Of a stretch of DNA of 64,000 nt, positions 47,293-59,267 are shown piece after piece; positions within the stretch are counted from its first letter, which is position 1, and each line of letters begins with the position of its first letter. This stretch comes from Scedosporium boydii (lineage: Eukaryota; Ascomycota; Sordariomycetes; Microascales; Microascaceae). The DNA lies in the NCBI GenBank assembly GCA_002221725.1, contig NJFT01000142.1, forward strand, positions 42,959 through 106,958. Direction: 5' to 3'. The notes below the pieces were generated by a model. It was not told the origin of the DNA and did not search any database. It was given only the letters and a program-made list of their open reading frames with translations. Made by a program: the position numbers and the translations under genes.

Positions 47293-48316
47293 GATGACCG
47301 GGGACCGTTGAGCGTAGCAAACAAGAACAGCACAGAGGGTATCTCGGGCGAAGAAAGGTCAAAGAATGTAGCGAAACACTCAATGAGATGAATTGAACAT
47401 GAAAGGAAATAGATTCGTGATGGGAGGAGAGGCTAATTGGGGGGGTGGGATGGAGAAAAGGAGATCGCGTGTGGTCCCAGAAGCAGGGCGTGTTGCTAAT
47501 TTGCTGTGGGATTTTTAATATGGGAAGCTCGAGCTGGATGCAATCTGGCCTTAGGTGAGCGGGAGAAGCTGCTGGAGATCAATCTGAGGAGTGTGGAGAG
47601 CAGAGGGTTTGCTGTACCTGTGTAACTGTGGGGGCCTGGTCTGGTACAATTGGACATTGGAACTCACTAATCCCTCACTGACAGACAGTGAGTGACATTG
47701 ATCAATCGGACTGTCTCAGTCGACCGCAACCGTCAATTCAACTATCCGCACGGACCATCTTTCAGGGGGTGATCCAGCAGTCCGGAAGCTGCTTCCGATG
47801 GCAAGACAATCAATTGTTACGAAGTACTTTGTACTTCTGCTTCTTTGTAAGCTTCACAATTGGAAAGAAGACCCGTCTTCTTGGATAGCATCACCATCGA
47901 CATCTGCTTCTTCGCCAGCCTTGCTAGTATCACTGTAGACGCTGCACCATTACCTCAAGCAGCTGCCAAGGGAGATAAGGATATAGCCATCCGTCGGGGT
48001 TAAAAGAACACTGATCGCGGGCATTGACCTTTTCCCAGAGATTCTCTCGAGGCTTCCAGTGCGGGTCATCACTGGTCGACGGACCATGAGGGCATGGAGT
48101 CCCCCCGTTCGCATGATTCGCCTGTTTTACCGCCACTTTCCGCTGGCATGCGAATAGGTCCGCGGGAGTTGGAATTAGTTAGCAACCCGAGATGTCACTA
48201 TCGCGGGCGGCTCATGCTAACCTGCATTTCTGAAGGATTGCGATGCTATAAGCGCTATCTCTCCTCCCCCTGGCCTTCTGTCGGGGATCTCATCGCCGCC
48301 ACCGCCCAAGCTGCTC
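47293..48316. other. Divergent intergenic region
   Basis: About 1 kb with promoters for IRC22 and the kinase-like gene. One exact TACGAAGTA copy lies at 47818-47826, followed by CTTTGTAC. The 95-codon frame at 48094-48381 overlaps the kinase start and shows no motif. Confidence 0.5.
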
Positions 48317-49045
48317 ATGGTTGGAAATACATCAGAGACATGGCGTCTCGGAGGGATCGTCCGAAAAGTATACCGCGTTGACGCAGATGCAGACATAACA
48401 AGAGCGAACATGGAGGCAGCTAAGACTGAAGCCAACGTATACTTGATCCTCGGTGACCACCCTCTGATCGTAAAACACCTCTCTACCGGCCCTGATAATG
48501 GCTACGTCGATCTGGAGTTCTATCGCTGGGGAACACTGCGCGACTACACCTCTTCCGATCGGTCGCACATCTCAGATGAGCAGCTTAAGACTTGGGCCTA
48601 CCAGCTCGTAGAGAGTGTGGCATACATACACTCAAAAGGCGTTAGACATGCGGACCTGCGGTTAGACCAATGGCTCCTCGACGAAGACCTACGGCCCCGT
48701 CTCGCTGATTTTAATGGATCTGGTTTCGATGCCCAGCCGGACCTACGCTTGGACTTTACGCCGGCGACAAGCATTGAATGCGCGTCCCATTGTCTCTCTC
48801 GTGACTGGGATAAGGATAGCACTGTAGGATCGGATTTGTTCGCGCTGGGATCGTCGCTATATGAGCTTCTGGCCGGCGCACGGCCGTATGATGGTGAAGA
48901 GGACGGCGTCGTTGAGTCTAAGTTCTCCGCGCAACTATTCCCCTCTGTCGAACGGCTCATGATGGGAGATGTAATCATAGGTTGCTGGAAAGGTCAGTAT
49001 ACCTCAGCTGAACAGATCTTGGATGATTTAAGACCACCGGTTTGA
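48317..49045 (+). CDS. Fungal protein kinase-like protein with altered catalytic motifs
   Basis: A single exon of 242 residues folds into a short kinase domain. The N-lobe lacks a clear glycine loop; VRKVYRV is the likely lysine strand. VDLEFYRWGTLRDY is the hinge region. The catalytic loop reads HADLRLDQWLLD in place of HRDxKxxN, so the aspartate is kept but the metal-binding Asn is Gln. The DFG motif is DFNGSGFD. The C-lobe is complete with SDLFALGSSLYELL and a final GCWKGQYTSAEQIL. I recall a group of fungal proteins with the same DQWLLD and DFN pattern, so this is probably a family trait rather than decay. Whether it is active is open. An upstream exon could have been missed. Confidence 0.75.
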   Translation: MVGNTSETWRLGGIVRKVYRVDADADITRANMEAAKTEANVYLILGDHPLIVKHLSTGPDNGYVDLEFYRWGTLRDYTSSDRSHISDEQLKTWAYQLVESVAYIHSKGVRHADLRLDQWLLDEDLRPRLADFNGSGFDAQPDLRLDFTPATSIECASHCLSRDWDKDSTVGSDLFALGSSLYELLAGARPYDGEEDGVVESKFSAQLFPSVERLMMGDVIIGCWKGQYTSAEQILDDLRPPV

Positions 49046-49732
49046 GTTAATGGTGTAATTATCCGTCACTTCTGTTGTAATATTCTCTTGAACTGGTACA
49101 CCCAGGATATTCTGGCTTGGCTCGGTACTGTCCCCGAATAGCTTGGACAACCCAACGAGTCAGGTTGACCATGGAAGATATCTCAGAGCACACGCCGGCG
49201 GTTTTTCATTTAGTAGATACATACCAACGATGGTCCGCCAGGCAATAGTGGGCCTGGTGGACAGCGTGATCTGGCAACGAGTGACGAGGGCGTTGGTGAT
49301 GGACACAGATACACCAATCTTGAGATTCACCATCGACACCTCACAAACAAAGGGGCACAAGTCTCATAGAGTAATACGAGAGTGTTTGTAAAAGAAAACC
49401 TCGCCCAATCGCTTCGGCGGCATTATTATAATCAACCCATAAGGGGCTATACGTGATACATGTCTACATATTACACAGAGACGTCTTCATGCGCCTGCCC
49501 AAGTTTCAATCTCTAATCCTCCCCCAGAGAGATGAAAAGTCCGACAGTCCCAAAAGAATCTAAGAATACGCGAAAAAAAAAAAGAACATGAGCGAGAAAG
49601 AGAAATAAAAAAAGAATACAAGAAAACCCGACCTAGCCACGGCACGGGGGGTTACCAAAAAAAAACAGCGCCCACTAAAAGAATCAACTCCCAACCCATA
49701 TATCAACTTCCTCTAAACGCCACACGCGCACT
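49046..49732. other. Convergent intergenic region
   Basis: The 3' ends of the kinase-like gene and SEC16. The part at 49560-49680 is A-rich, probably the SEC16 3' UTR. No gene seen. Confidence 0.5.
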
Positions 49733-52700
49733 CTACTGCCCCATCACATCGATATAACGTCCAACTTTCCGGGGCTTCTTCTGCCCAGGTTTCCTCGGCG
49801 CCGCAGCACCAATAAGGTCATCGATGCTGCTGGCATTGCTCATGCTCGTAGTCGGCCTGCTAGGAGGTCCGCTAGGGGGGCCCGCTGCGCTCTGGTTCGA
49901 GACCGACCTCGCCATGGGCGGGGGGATGCTGAGGCTATCCTGACTAAGAGACTCCCCAAGAGCAGGCGCAGTACCCACTCGACGCGGTCCGCCGAGCGGT
50001 CCTCCCGGAGGCGCGGAGAAGCGACCTACGCCAGCCGTGGCAGAGCCAGGTGGAGGCGGCGTTCCCGCCATACGCGGGGGCGGCGTGGAGTTGGCCGAAC
50101 GAGGGGGGCCCCTGGGCGGGGGAGGCGTAGCCTTCTTGGCCTCGGTGGTTTCCGCTCCGGCCTTCTTGTTGACCCATCGCTTGAGGTCGGGATCGTAGAC
50201 GAAGCTACTTTGCTCTCCGAGATTGGCCTTGATGGGCTTGTTGGACTGCTCCGCAGGTGTCTCCTTCTTTCCGCCTCCAAACCAGCTGCCGAATCCCCAG
50301 CCCTTCTTGGCCGCTTGTTTCTCTGCTGCACGTTTCGCTGTTTCACAGTTAGCTTACTCGCAATTTGACATTGTCACCGAGGAAATCATAGTTAGGCTTA
50401 CCCTCTTCTTCAGCCACCCTCCGGATCATCTCCTCGTTCTCTCGGTCCTTCTCTGCCTTGGTCTTCTCGCGAGGCTTCAGCCCGGGAATGTCATCATCAT
50501 CATCATCATCGTACATGATACCCTTCTTCTTAGGTCTAGGTGCTGACGCATCCTCTTCCTCGGCAGAAGGCTCAGACTGAGGCTCGTAAGATGGCGGCTC
50601 ATATCCGTAGGATTGGAACGAAGGGGGCTCATATCCGCCACTCGAGGTGGTTTGTTCACCTCCAGCAGTCTCTGCTGCGGCCTCAACTGGCGTGTCCGCC
50701 GCGGCAGCCGGAGTGAAGCTAGGTGGTTGGTAGCCATAAGAAGGGGTCTGATAGCTATCTTGGATCTGACCATTGCTCATAGCATTTTCCCCGGCCGGTT
50801 CTTGGGCGGGCGTGGGGTTATAAGTTGACTCTTGGACACCTAGAGGAGCGTAGGCCGATGAGGTAGCCGCCGGAGCCTGGCCGGGATAGGACGGTGCCTC
50901 TGTCTGAGTTGGTAGGGGATAAGAAGGGCCTTGAGAGACTGGGGGTTGGGGTGCAGGCACTGTTGGAGTGGGCTGGTAGCCTTGTTGAGAGACCGGTGCT
51001 GGGTTATATTGCTGCTGCTGCGGTGGCTGCGGCTGATAGCCCGTCGACGGTCGACTAGGCTCGTAATGATTGGGCTGATGGCGGGCAACTTCGCTTGAGG
51101 AACGAGGTGTGTAGGATGAAGTGGGCTCATATGGGTTGGCTGGCGCCGTCGCTTGCCCTTGTTGCGGGAGCGGAGCATAGCGAGATGCAGTTCTTGAAGC
51201 CGGTGGAGCAGGAGCTGCGGCGAAGCTAGGCGCATTCATGCCTGTAGGGGCGGGGCCCATTGGATATCCAGCCTGGCTTGTACCATAGGATTCAAAGTTA
51301 GACACAGATGGCGAGCGGCTGATGGTCGGGGTACCGCCGGCAATCTTGGCAAATGGCCCGGATTCCGCGCCCACGTCGCCGTTAGTTCCGTTGCCGGAGC
51401 CGTCGTTATCGTCGCCCGAGACAAACTTATTGAATGTGCTCCACATCGTGTCTGACACCTTGTTCATGCTTGGCTTCGGAATCCAAGAGTTCGACTCTTC
51501 CTTAGGAGCCTGCTTAAGTCGCTTGATAAAGTCTTCGACCGCTTGCTCTAGCATGGGGTGGTGATAAGGAGACCTCTTGGTCTGTGAGCCCATGGCGTTG
51601 AGAATGCCTTCGCAATACTGAAGCGCTCTGTCTCGCTGTCCATATTCGGCCAGGGTGCTAGCGAGCTGCAGCTTGTATCCTGCTAAGTGGGGTGCAAATG
51701 GCAACCCGGTGCCCGAAAGAGACAGACCGTACTCGTAAATCTCGCTGAGCAACAAGGCTTCGGCATCTTTGAAAAAGCGATCAGCCTGGCCTCGGTGATC
51801 GGATCCGATAAGAACGAAGTTCGATCGAGGATCATCGATGCCGCCAAATACGGATGCGTGCCTCGCGAAGATGAAGCAGACATGAGCGGCCTCTGCCCGT
51901 CCATAACTGGCAAGTAGGCCTCCCAATGCATTAAGCGCTCGGACATCTTCGGGTGACCTATTACCAAGGACGAGACAGAGGGTCTCACGCCACTTGTCAA
52001 GGCCACCAAGAGAATCCGTGGTCGAGGTGTTTGTTGACGACGCGGCTATAAGCTGGAGCCCAGCGCGAGCATGTACAGGAACTAGCTCGTCCACGCATTC
52101 ATCATGGTTTCCTGAGAGCACCTTATAGAGTGCGGCGATGGACTCGTTGTTGTGGCCTGGGTAGTTAACTTCCTTGCGGACGAACTCCTGAGCAACCTGC
52201 TTGTACAGATCAGGGGAGACGGTGTTTGCAATAAGCATCGCGTGCCCCCAAAGCCGCTTATCAACAGCAGCCCAAGCAGCTTTTTCTCTATCGCCGATGA
52301 GCAGATGCTTTCGGATCACCTCAATACCGGCACTGTCGACAGCATCAGCCTGCACGATACCAGCGCCGCTCTGATGCAAAGTTGCAGTAGACTGGCCTGT
52401 ACCAAATGCAAGCGCGTTCTCCGATGCCTTCTCATCCAGGCCCGGCATCAAGATATCTCGGACAGCCTTCTGAACCGCGGGGTTTCCTTCAAGGACACCT
52501 TCATTTTCGATGAACACTCGGAGGATCTTCCACAAAACAAGTCGCTCAACAGATCGCTTCTCCTCGTGAGAGGGATTCTGACTATAAGTCAAGTCAGGCA
52601 CCTCATTGGTCAGGGAGTCGATGCCGGAGGAAAGCCAGGCTAGAGTTTCCTTCTTCTTTGACTTTCCCTTGAGCGGACCGGGGAACTTAGACAATCTCTC

Positions 52701-55700
52701 CTCAAGTGGAAGAATGTCCTTGACATGCTTAATCTTGACCTCACCCGGAGTTCGAACGATCATCGGGGCAGTCTGACTAATACCATAGCGCGGTACGCTC
52801 TTAGGGAACGTGGAGACAAGGGTTCCCCCAACTCCCCAAACCAGTATAGGAACTCCCTTCCATCGCTGAAGAGGATCACGCTCCCGACCGTCGGTGGGTG
52901 GCACCATGTTCATGGCCAACGAAGGAGCCCGCGGTCGATGCGTCGGGACATATGCGGGCGCGGCTGGTGGCTGAGAGGTCTTGGGAGATACAGGGGCCTG
53001 AGCTGGAGCAGATCGTCGAGGGGACTCGTGGGGAATTTGTCCGTTCATACTGCGCTGTAGAGAAGTAGGAGACTGGGAGAAAGACCGAGGTGGGGGAGCA
53101 AAGTTGTGTTCCTTGGCGCCGGAAGACTGAGTGGACAGGGGTGTGTACGGCGATCTCTTGGGTGGAGAGAGAGTCGTCTGAGCTGGGTTGGGCTGCAACG
53201 GCGGGGGCGGCGTCGGCCTAGGGCCGGGAACCGTTACGGGGCTGTATCTGGCTCCAGCAATGGAAGCCGAGGAAGCGTGCGCAGAGTGGTTTGACTTCGG
53301 AGATGCTTGCTCCTGCTCTTCGTCAACCTCACGCGTCGGCGGGAGAGAAGGTATCCTATGAATCCTAGGCTCATGCGGCAGGCTAGTACGACGATCGCCA
53401 TGGACAATCTCGCCGTTAGGACCGGGAGCAATATGACTCGCGCGGTTTGCAGATATCTCAAAATGCGCAAGAGGACTGGAGGTTCGAGGCTGGTGGGGTA
53501 GGATGGCAGGAGGATGCGCCGCGACGGGCGGAGCAGCATAGTGAGCAGATGGTTGCCTGGAACCGGTAGGGGCTGGGGAGTATCGGTTCGAGATGGTGGA
53601 AGTAGCAGTGCCATTAAGATGCGGTGGTGGCTGGTCCGGCGAAGGGGAGTACCGATGGCCGGCCATAGTTACAGAAGGGCTTGAATTTAACTGGCTGGGC
53701 ATGGGTGCATATGGGTTGACTCTTTCTGGCTGCACAAGATTCGCGACTCCGGGAGGCCCCATAGGAGTTGAATTAGGCGCCGTAGGGGGAGGAGGGCCAT
53801 ATGGGTTCACCAACTCAGGAGCAACAAGGGCAGCACCAGGAACGGCACTGCGGGTAGTTGACTGCACGGGGGGGTATGAAGGCGGCGGAGCAAGCGGTGG
53901 GGCAGCTGACAAGGATAAGGCCCGGCTTGGAGGGGAGAGAGGACCAGGAGGAGGCCCGACCAACGGGCTCACAGGTGCGGGTGATGAGGTACGACCGTGG
54001 CGGGAGCTTGGCCGGGGTTTTGAAGTGATGGGAAGCTCCTCGAAGAAGCTCTCCTTAGCCTTAGGCGGTACAGAAGGTGTCCTATGAAGAGGCGGAGGAG
54101 TTGAAGCGCTTGCAGCCACTGGAGACGGTGGGCCAGCATGAGGAGGAGGAGGGCCATGGCCATACGCGCTTACACTCCGAGGAGGAGCACTCGGTGGGCT
54201 AGCAGGCCCAATGCTCGAGGAGCGTTGTTGCAAGCTAGGCCTCTTCCTCGGCTTTACGGCGTCCACAACATCCATAGGAAGGTCGTATGGCGACGTGTAC
54301 CCGCCTTTTGATTTGTCCACGAAGCTTTGAGCCTTGGGTTGACTCGAGGGCCTCGGTGGAGGCCCACCATACAGCGTCGCCTGTGGTGGCGCGGTCGCGG
54401 AGTAGCCGACAGGTGGTGGTATCACCGGAGGAGGATTAAATGCATTTGGCGCGGTAGTTGGCGCGTAAGGATTCGAAGCCTTAGAAGCGGGTGGTATTTG
54501 AGGGGCATATCGATTCTGAGAAGCGCTGGGTGCAGTCGTCGGGGAGGGAGCGGCGGCGGCGGCAGGCACTTGGGCCCGTAGCGGCGCGGATGATGGTTTC
54601 TCATCCTCCACATCATCTAGGAAGCCCTCGTCATCGCTACCAAAGAAAGCCGCTGGATCAATTTCTTTAGCTCCCTTCGACTCTGTCACGACATCATCCG
54701 GAAGGAATTCGTCCTCAAGAAGCTCGTCGTCGGCAAATGCCTCACTCCACTTTGCAGCCAGTGCATCCTCGTCGGTAACCTTTGAGTCCTTTTCGTTGGG
54801 TTCCCCTTCAGCAGTGACGGAAGTCGCGTCAGCCACAGCCGGGACCTCGGCGTGGGGCTCTCCGTCCTGCAGGGATTGTTGAGAAGCCTCGGGTTGTGAT
54901 TCTTCGACTATTTCCTCTTCAAGAGTGGTTCCTAGAGCCGACACTTGCGCAGCGCTCGTCTTGGGCTGGCCCATGGCTTGGAATGTAGACTTCCGATCAA
55001 GGGGACGTGGTTCAAAGCTGGGTTCCGCGTTGTGGGCGACATTGCTAAAGAAATCATCCTCTTCACCGGCGAAGGCATCGTCCACACGAGCAGCAGTAGG
55101 TTCCTCCTCGCTTGGAGGGAGCGCATGTGATGAAACTTGAGAAATTAGAGGAAGTCCCTCCTCATATCGCGCGGTAGACACATCTTCTTCCATCCCTGTG
55201 CTCGTGAAAATGGCATCGCCATTATGTTCCTCCTCTTCCATTAAGTCCTCCACCTGACTTCGGGGTAGAGACCGGTCCTCCGGCGCAGAGACGGGCTGGT
55301 CAAGAGGCGGCACAGCAGGAAACGAATTGGACCGATCGGAGGCAGGCAAAAACTGGAGGGGGTCGTTGGACTCGGACCGGTTAAGAAACCAGTCTGCGCC
55401 GTCATCCGCGCCTGCATCGCCGTCGTCCCAGTCCATCTGCTTGGGAGCTTCAGCCTCAGTGATGGCCTCGGTTTCGGTCTTAGTTATTACCGGCGCTTCT
55501 GCTGCCGCACCTTGGGTAGGCTCATCGCTTGTGGGAGCTGGCGCATGAGAGTCTGGTGCCTGGGGTTCGAGCGGTTGCGCTTCTGGCGCTTCCGGTTCTG
55601 GCTCTTCGAGAGGTTGAGATTCAACAGCCGAGTCGACTGGTCGGTCTTGGTAGTCAGGAAGCCAGTTGTCTTCATCGGCATTTGTGTCCTGCGAGAACCA

Positions 55701-55895
55701 TGCGTCGACATTCTGGGTGGTCACATCCTCCTTGGCCAGCTCTTCAAAGGATGGTTCAGAGGGGATATTCTCGATCTCGACCGTCGCATTAACTGGCTTT
55801 ATAGCGGGTACTTCGATCGGCGCCGAAACATCTATGGCGTCGGAGTTTGGCCGGAAAGCAGGGTGCCATGACGCGAACGAGTCGGCCGAGGCCAT
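49733..55895 (-). CDS. SEC16: COPII coat assembly protein Sec16
   Basis: Two exons (50402-55895, 49733-50337) encode 2032 residues. The open frame extends 53 codons further upstream but starts with a non-ATG codon; the ATG at 55893-55895 gives MASADSFASWHPAF, typical for the family. Residues 1-500 are acidic and disordered, 500-980 Pro/Ser-rich. The conserved central domain (about 995-1480) starts DPLQRWKGVPILVWG and includes the helical ancestral coatomer element with GHAMLIANTVS and LAEYGQRDRALQYC. The C-terminal part is Pro/Gln/Tyr-rich, then a poly-Asp stretch near the intron, then the conserved GWGFGSWFGGGK, SFVYDPDLKRWVNKKAG and RYIDVMGQ end. Sec16 marks ER exit sites and binds the COPII coat and Sar1. 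Length suits fungal Sec16. Confidence 0.95.
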
Positions 55896-56917
55896 GTCGT
55901 CGATACTCGATACTCGGGATAGGGACGGATGGCGAAGAAACACGTGTGGAAACAGTGGAGTCGAGGAACTGGAATTAGAGATACGTTTCAATTTCAAAGG
56001 CAAGAGCTGGACTCCATGGCAAGCGTTCGAAATTCCCAATGAAGTATATACCACAGAAGCACAAGATGAAGAAAGAAAAAAAGAAAACTATGCAGAAGAG
56101 GCGCTTCTGGGTTGGGATATCAGTTGATGGAAAGGGAAATTTCGAAAAGGAGATCCCCTGCTCGCTTGTTCACGACGGGAAGTGTCGAGGTGTTCCTTCG
56201 CACTAGGGAAAAAGTCCGGGGCCGCAGCTTAGTCAGAAACGATCTCCCTGCTGACATGGGATTTTTTTGCCTTTGCAGATAGCTGGCCTGATTTTTTGTA
56301 TACTTTCCCAATGTTACGTCTTGAGTGCAGTGAATTTGCACATATTAGTGTCGGTGGCGTAGTAGGGCCACCAGTAATTTTGATTGCTAGTGGAGAAAGC
56401 CAAAAGCACATGTGTGTAGCTCACAATAATTGTACCTAATGGAGGTACAATGGTACTCAGGTACACAGGCACTCTGTCCCTTGATGACAAGTATGAGATT
56501 AATGGGCGTGTTAGTGGAAGCTGCTCCAATTCGTCATGCGGCATATTGATTTTCAATGCTTGTTGAAAATAGGGTAGCTGCAGCACAGGGCTTGCTTCCA
56601 ACACCTTCGCTCCTTCTATTGCGACAAGAGGAGGAAACTCTCATCTCCATCACGACTTTTCGTATCTCCCAACTTGCGCTGTGTCGCGGATCAAGAGCGT
56701 GTTAGAGTAACTAATAAACACACATGGGTCAGACGAAGTGCGACCGAAATTAAGCTATTCTTAATTCTTTTGCTATCCCAACTCTAACCGCAACCTTGCT
56801 CTGACAACACCCGAGGCTGGAGCTGATTGTATCCTTCGCGAACCGTCATCCAATACACTGACCCCAACTCACCCGAACGGGCATCACTTTAACCAGACGC
56901 CGATCCGAACTACCGAT
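55896..56917. other. Divergent promoter region, SEC16 and CLPTM1-like gene
   Basis: About 1 kb. The 96-codon minus frame near 56314-56604 has no motif and starts with a non-ATG codon. Several GTAC-containing words occur at 56435-56465. Confidence 0.5.
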
Positions 56918-59119
56918 ATGCCTCAAGATACCGGCGGCGCTGCCGTCCGCGCAGGCGGTAACGCCGCGCAAGGTGGCCAGCAGCGACAGGAACAATCATC
57001 TGTACGAGCTCCCCTCATCTTCTTCAACGCGATATGGGTTCCGAATCCCTAACTAACATGCCGTTTTAATAAAGGGTCCAAGCGGAATGATGCGACTACT
57101 CCTCGGCGGCGGCGTCTACTTGCTCATCAATCTCGCCATGGGCTGGTATTTCGCCAAAGAACAGAATGGAATCCAGGTTACCGACCCGGCCGGGAACCTC
57201 ATCACGGTCCCGGCTAACACGGAAGACATCCCGCCGTATCTCCTCCGACCGAAGACCCTTGACCCCGGCGCCACCTTCCGCAATGTCCCCAACAAAGTCG
57301 CGCCGATATGGCCCATGGATAGCTACCTCGATATCATCGTCACCCTAGCTCCGTCGTTCAACCCGGACCCCATCTCCGAAACTCCGGCGGACATGATTGT
57401 CCTCGACGAGAAGCGCTTCCAGCTTAGCAACTATAGTGACAAGCGATCCTACGACGGAAACTTCGCCGTTTCCGACCGTATCCAGCACAACGGAACACTT
57501 TGGGGCCATTTCTACATCGGCTTGTCCGGAAGCGAGCTTGATTTCCTCCAGCCAGGCTTCAATCCCGCCTCTGCTTATCACTTCACTTACCCGCTGACGC
57601 ATTACCTTCCTAAGAAAAAGATTGCAAAGACTAGAAACCTCTTGGATGATTTGCCTCCCCCAGTTGTCGAAGAGAAAGAGGAAGATACTGCCGGGCCCGT
57701 CATCGCCAACTATTACCACCCCAATATCACCCTCTCCTTGATCCCCAATTCTGGTGTCATGGATTATGCAAACCAACATCCCGCAGTCCGACACTATATG
57801 CACCTCGAGGTACGTGAAACACTCTGTTTTATCCACGCAAACCATCTCCGCTAACATTCAACAGCCTACTGGTGCGCGAGACGGTACTGGCCAGAACTCG
57901 TGGTACTGTAAGTTACTCCTATTCTAACCCGAGCGCTTACGCGACCGCTAACGGAGCTCGTCATTTTATAGACCCAATTCTCTTCGTCAACACTTTCTGG
58001 CAGCTCAAGAGCCACATGACCCTTCTCAATGACACCGTCACCACTCTTCCAATCCACGTAGACCTGGGCAACCTCCGAAGCTGGCAATTCAAGATCATGG
58101 CCTCCCTCGAGCTCACCTCCAAGGAAGCCGCGCGCCAGTCCGCGTTCGGCAACTCGGTGCCTGGTGGCAGCGACGGCTCCGAGATCGAGATGATCAAGGA
58201 AATCTTCATCGACACCAACCCCATTCTTCTCGGCATCACGGCCATCGTGTCCGTGGCCCACATCATCCTTGAGACCCTCGCCTTCGGATCCGACATCGCC
58301 CACTACCGCAAGAAGAAGGACAACGTCGGCATCTCCGTGCGCTCCATCCTCGCCAACGTCTTCATGCAGACGGTTATCCTCCTTTACCTCATCGACAACC
58401 AACAAAACACGAGCTGGATGATCCTCGGCTCCCAGGCGGTCGGCATCCTCATCGAGTTCTGGAAGATCACCACCATCGTCAACGTCAAGTTCGGACCTCT
58501 TCCCGCGGGTTCTTGGCTCCCTTACGGCATCATCCTCGAGGACAAGCAGAAGCTCACGGAGACCGAGGAGAAGACGAAGGAATACGACGAGATCGCCTTC
58601 AAGTACATGTACATCGCCGGCGTACCCCTCCTCATCGCCTACGCCATCTACTCGCTCATCTACGACTCCCACAAGTCGTGGTACTCGTACATCATCACCA
58701 CCCTCGTCGGCTCCGTCTACGCCTACGGCTTCCTCCTCATGGTCCCCTCCCTGTACATCAACTACCGCCTCAAGAGCGTGGCTCACATGCCCGCCAAGGC
58801 CATGATGTACAAGTTCCTCAACACCTTCATCGACGACCTCTTCGCTTTCACAATTAAGATGCCCCTGCTCCACCGCCTTGCGACCTTTAGGGACGATATC
58901 ATTTTCTTCATCTATCTTTACCAGCGATGGGCTTACCGTGTTGACTACACTCGTGTTAACGAGTTTGGTCAGGATGGTGAGGATGTCGTGGAGGAGCTGA
59001 AGAAGAAGGAGGAGAAGGAGAAGGTCGAGGCTATACCCAAGACCGCGTCTGGTGAGGAGGCGGCTGAGGGTGCTACCGCGACGGGTGCGGAGAAGAAGCA
59101 GGCCAAGAAGAGGAAGTAA
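56918..59119 (+). CDS. CLPTM1-family ER/Golgi multipass membrane protein
   Basis: Four exons (56918-57001, 57075-57809, 57865-57907, 57972-59119) give 669 residues. A Gly/Gln-rich N-terminus is followed by a membrane segment (about residues 33-52). The large lumenal domain ends with PILFVNTFWQLK and NDTVTTLPIHVDL, which mark the CLPTM1 family. A cluster of membrane segments follows from about residue 400: ILLGITAIVSVAHIIL, FMQTVILLYLID, LLIAYAIYSLIY and YAYGFLLMVPSLY. Typical late motifs are HMPAKAMMYKFLNTFIDDLFAF and FRDDIIFFIYLYQRW. The C-terminus is Lys/Glu-rich. CLPTM1 relatives act in ER retention and lipid scrambling; the fungal role is not established. The third exon is only 43 bases. 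Confidence 0.92.
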
Positions 59120-59267
59120 ACGGGAATGTGACTATTTAGAGCCAATGTACTACATGTTAGTACAGTTTGATAGACATTTCTCTCTCTAGTAGTGATCTGA
59201 ATAGAGTCGTTAATCAGGTACTTGTTTATTGTTTCTCATGTCGTAAAATTCAAGTATATATCGTTCT

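Noticed and set aside
57866..58873. 335-codon minus-strand frame rich in Asp, Glu and His
   Set aside because: It lies opposite conserved CLPTM1 membrane segments; GC-rich codon use opens the antisense frame.
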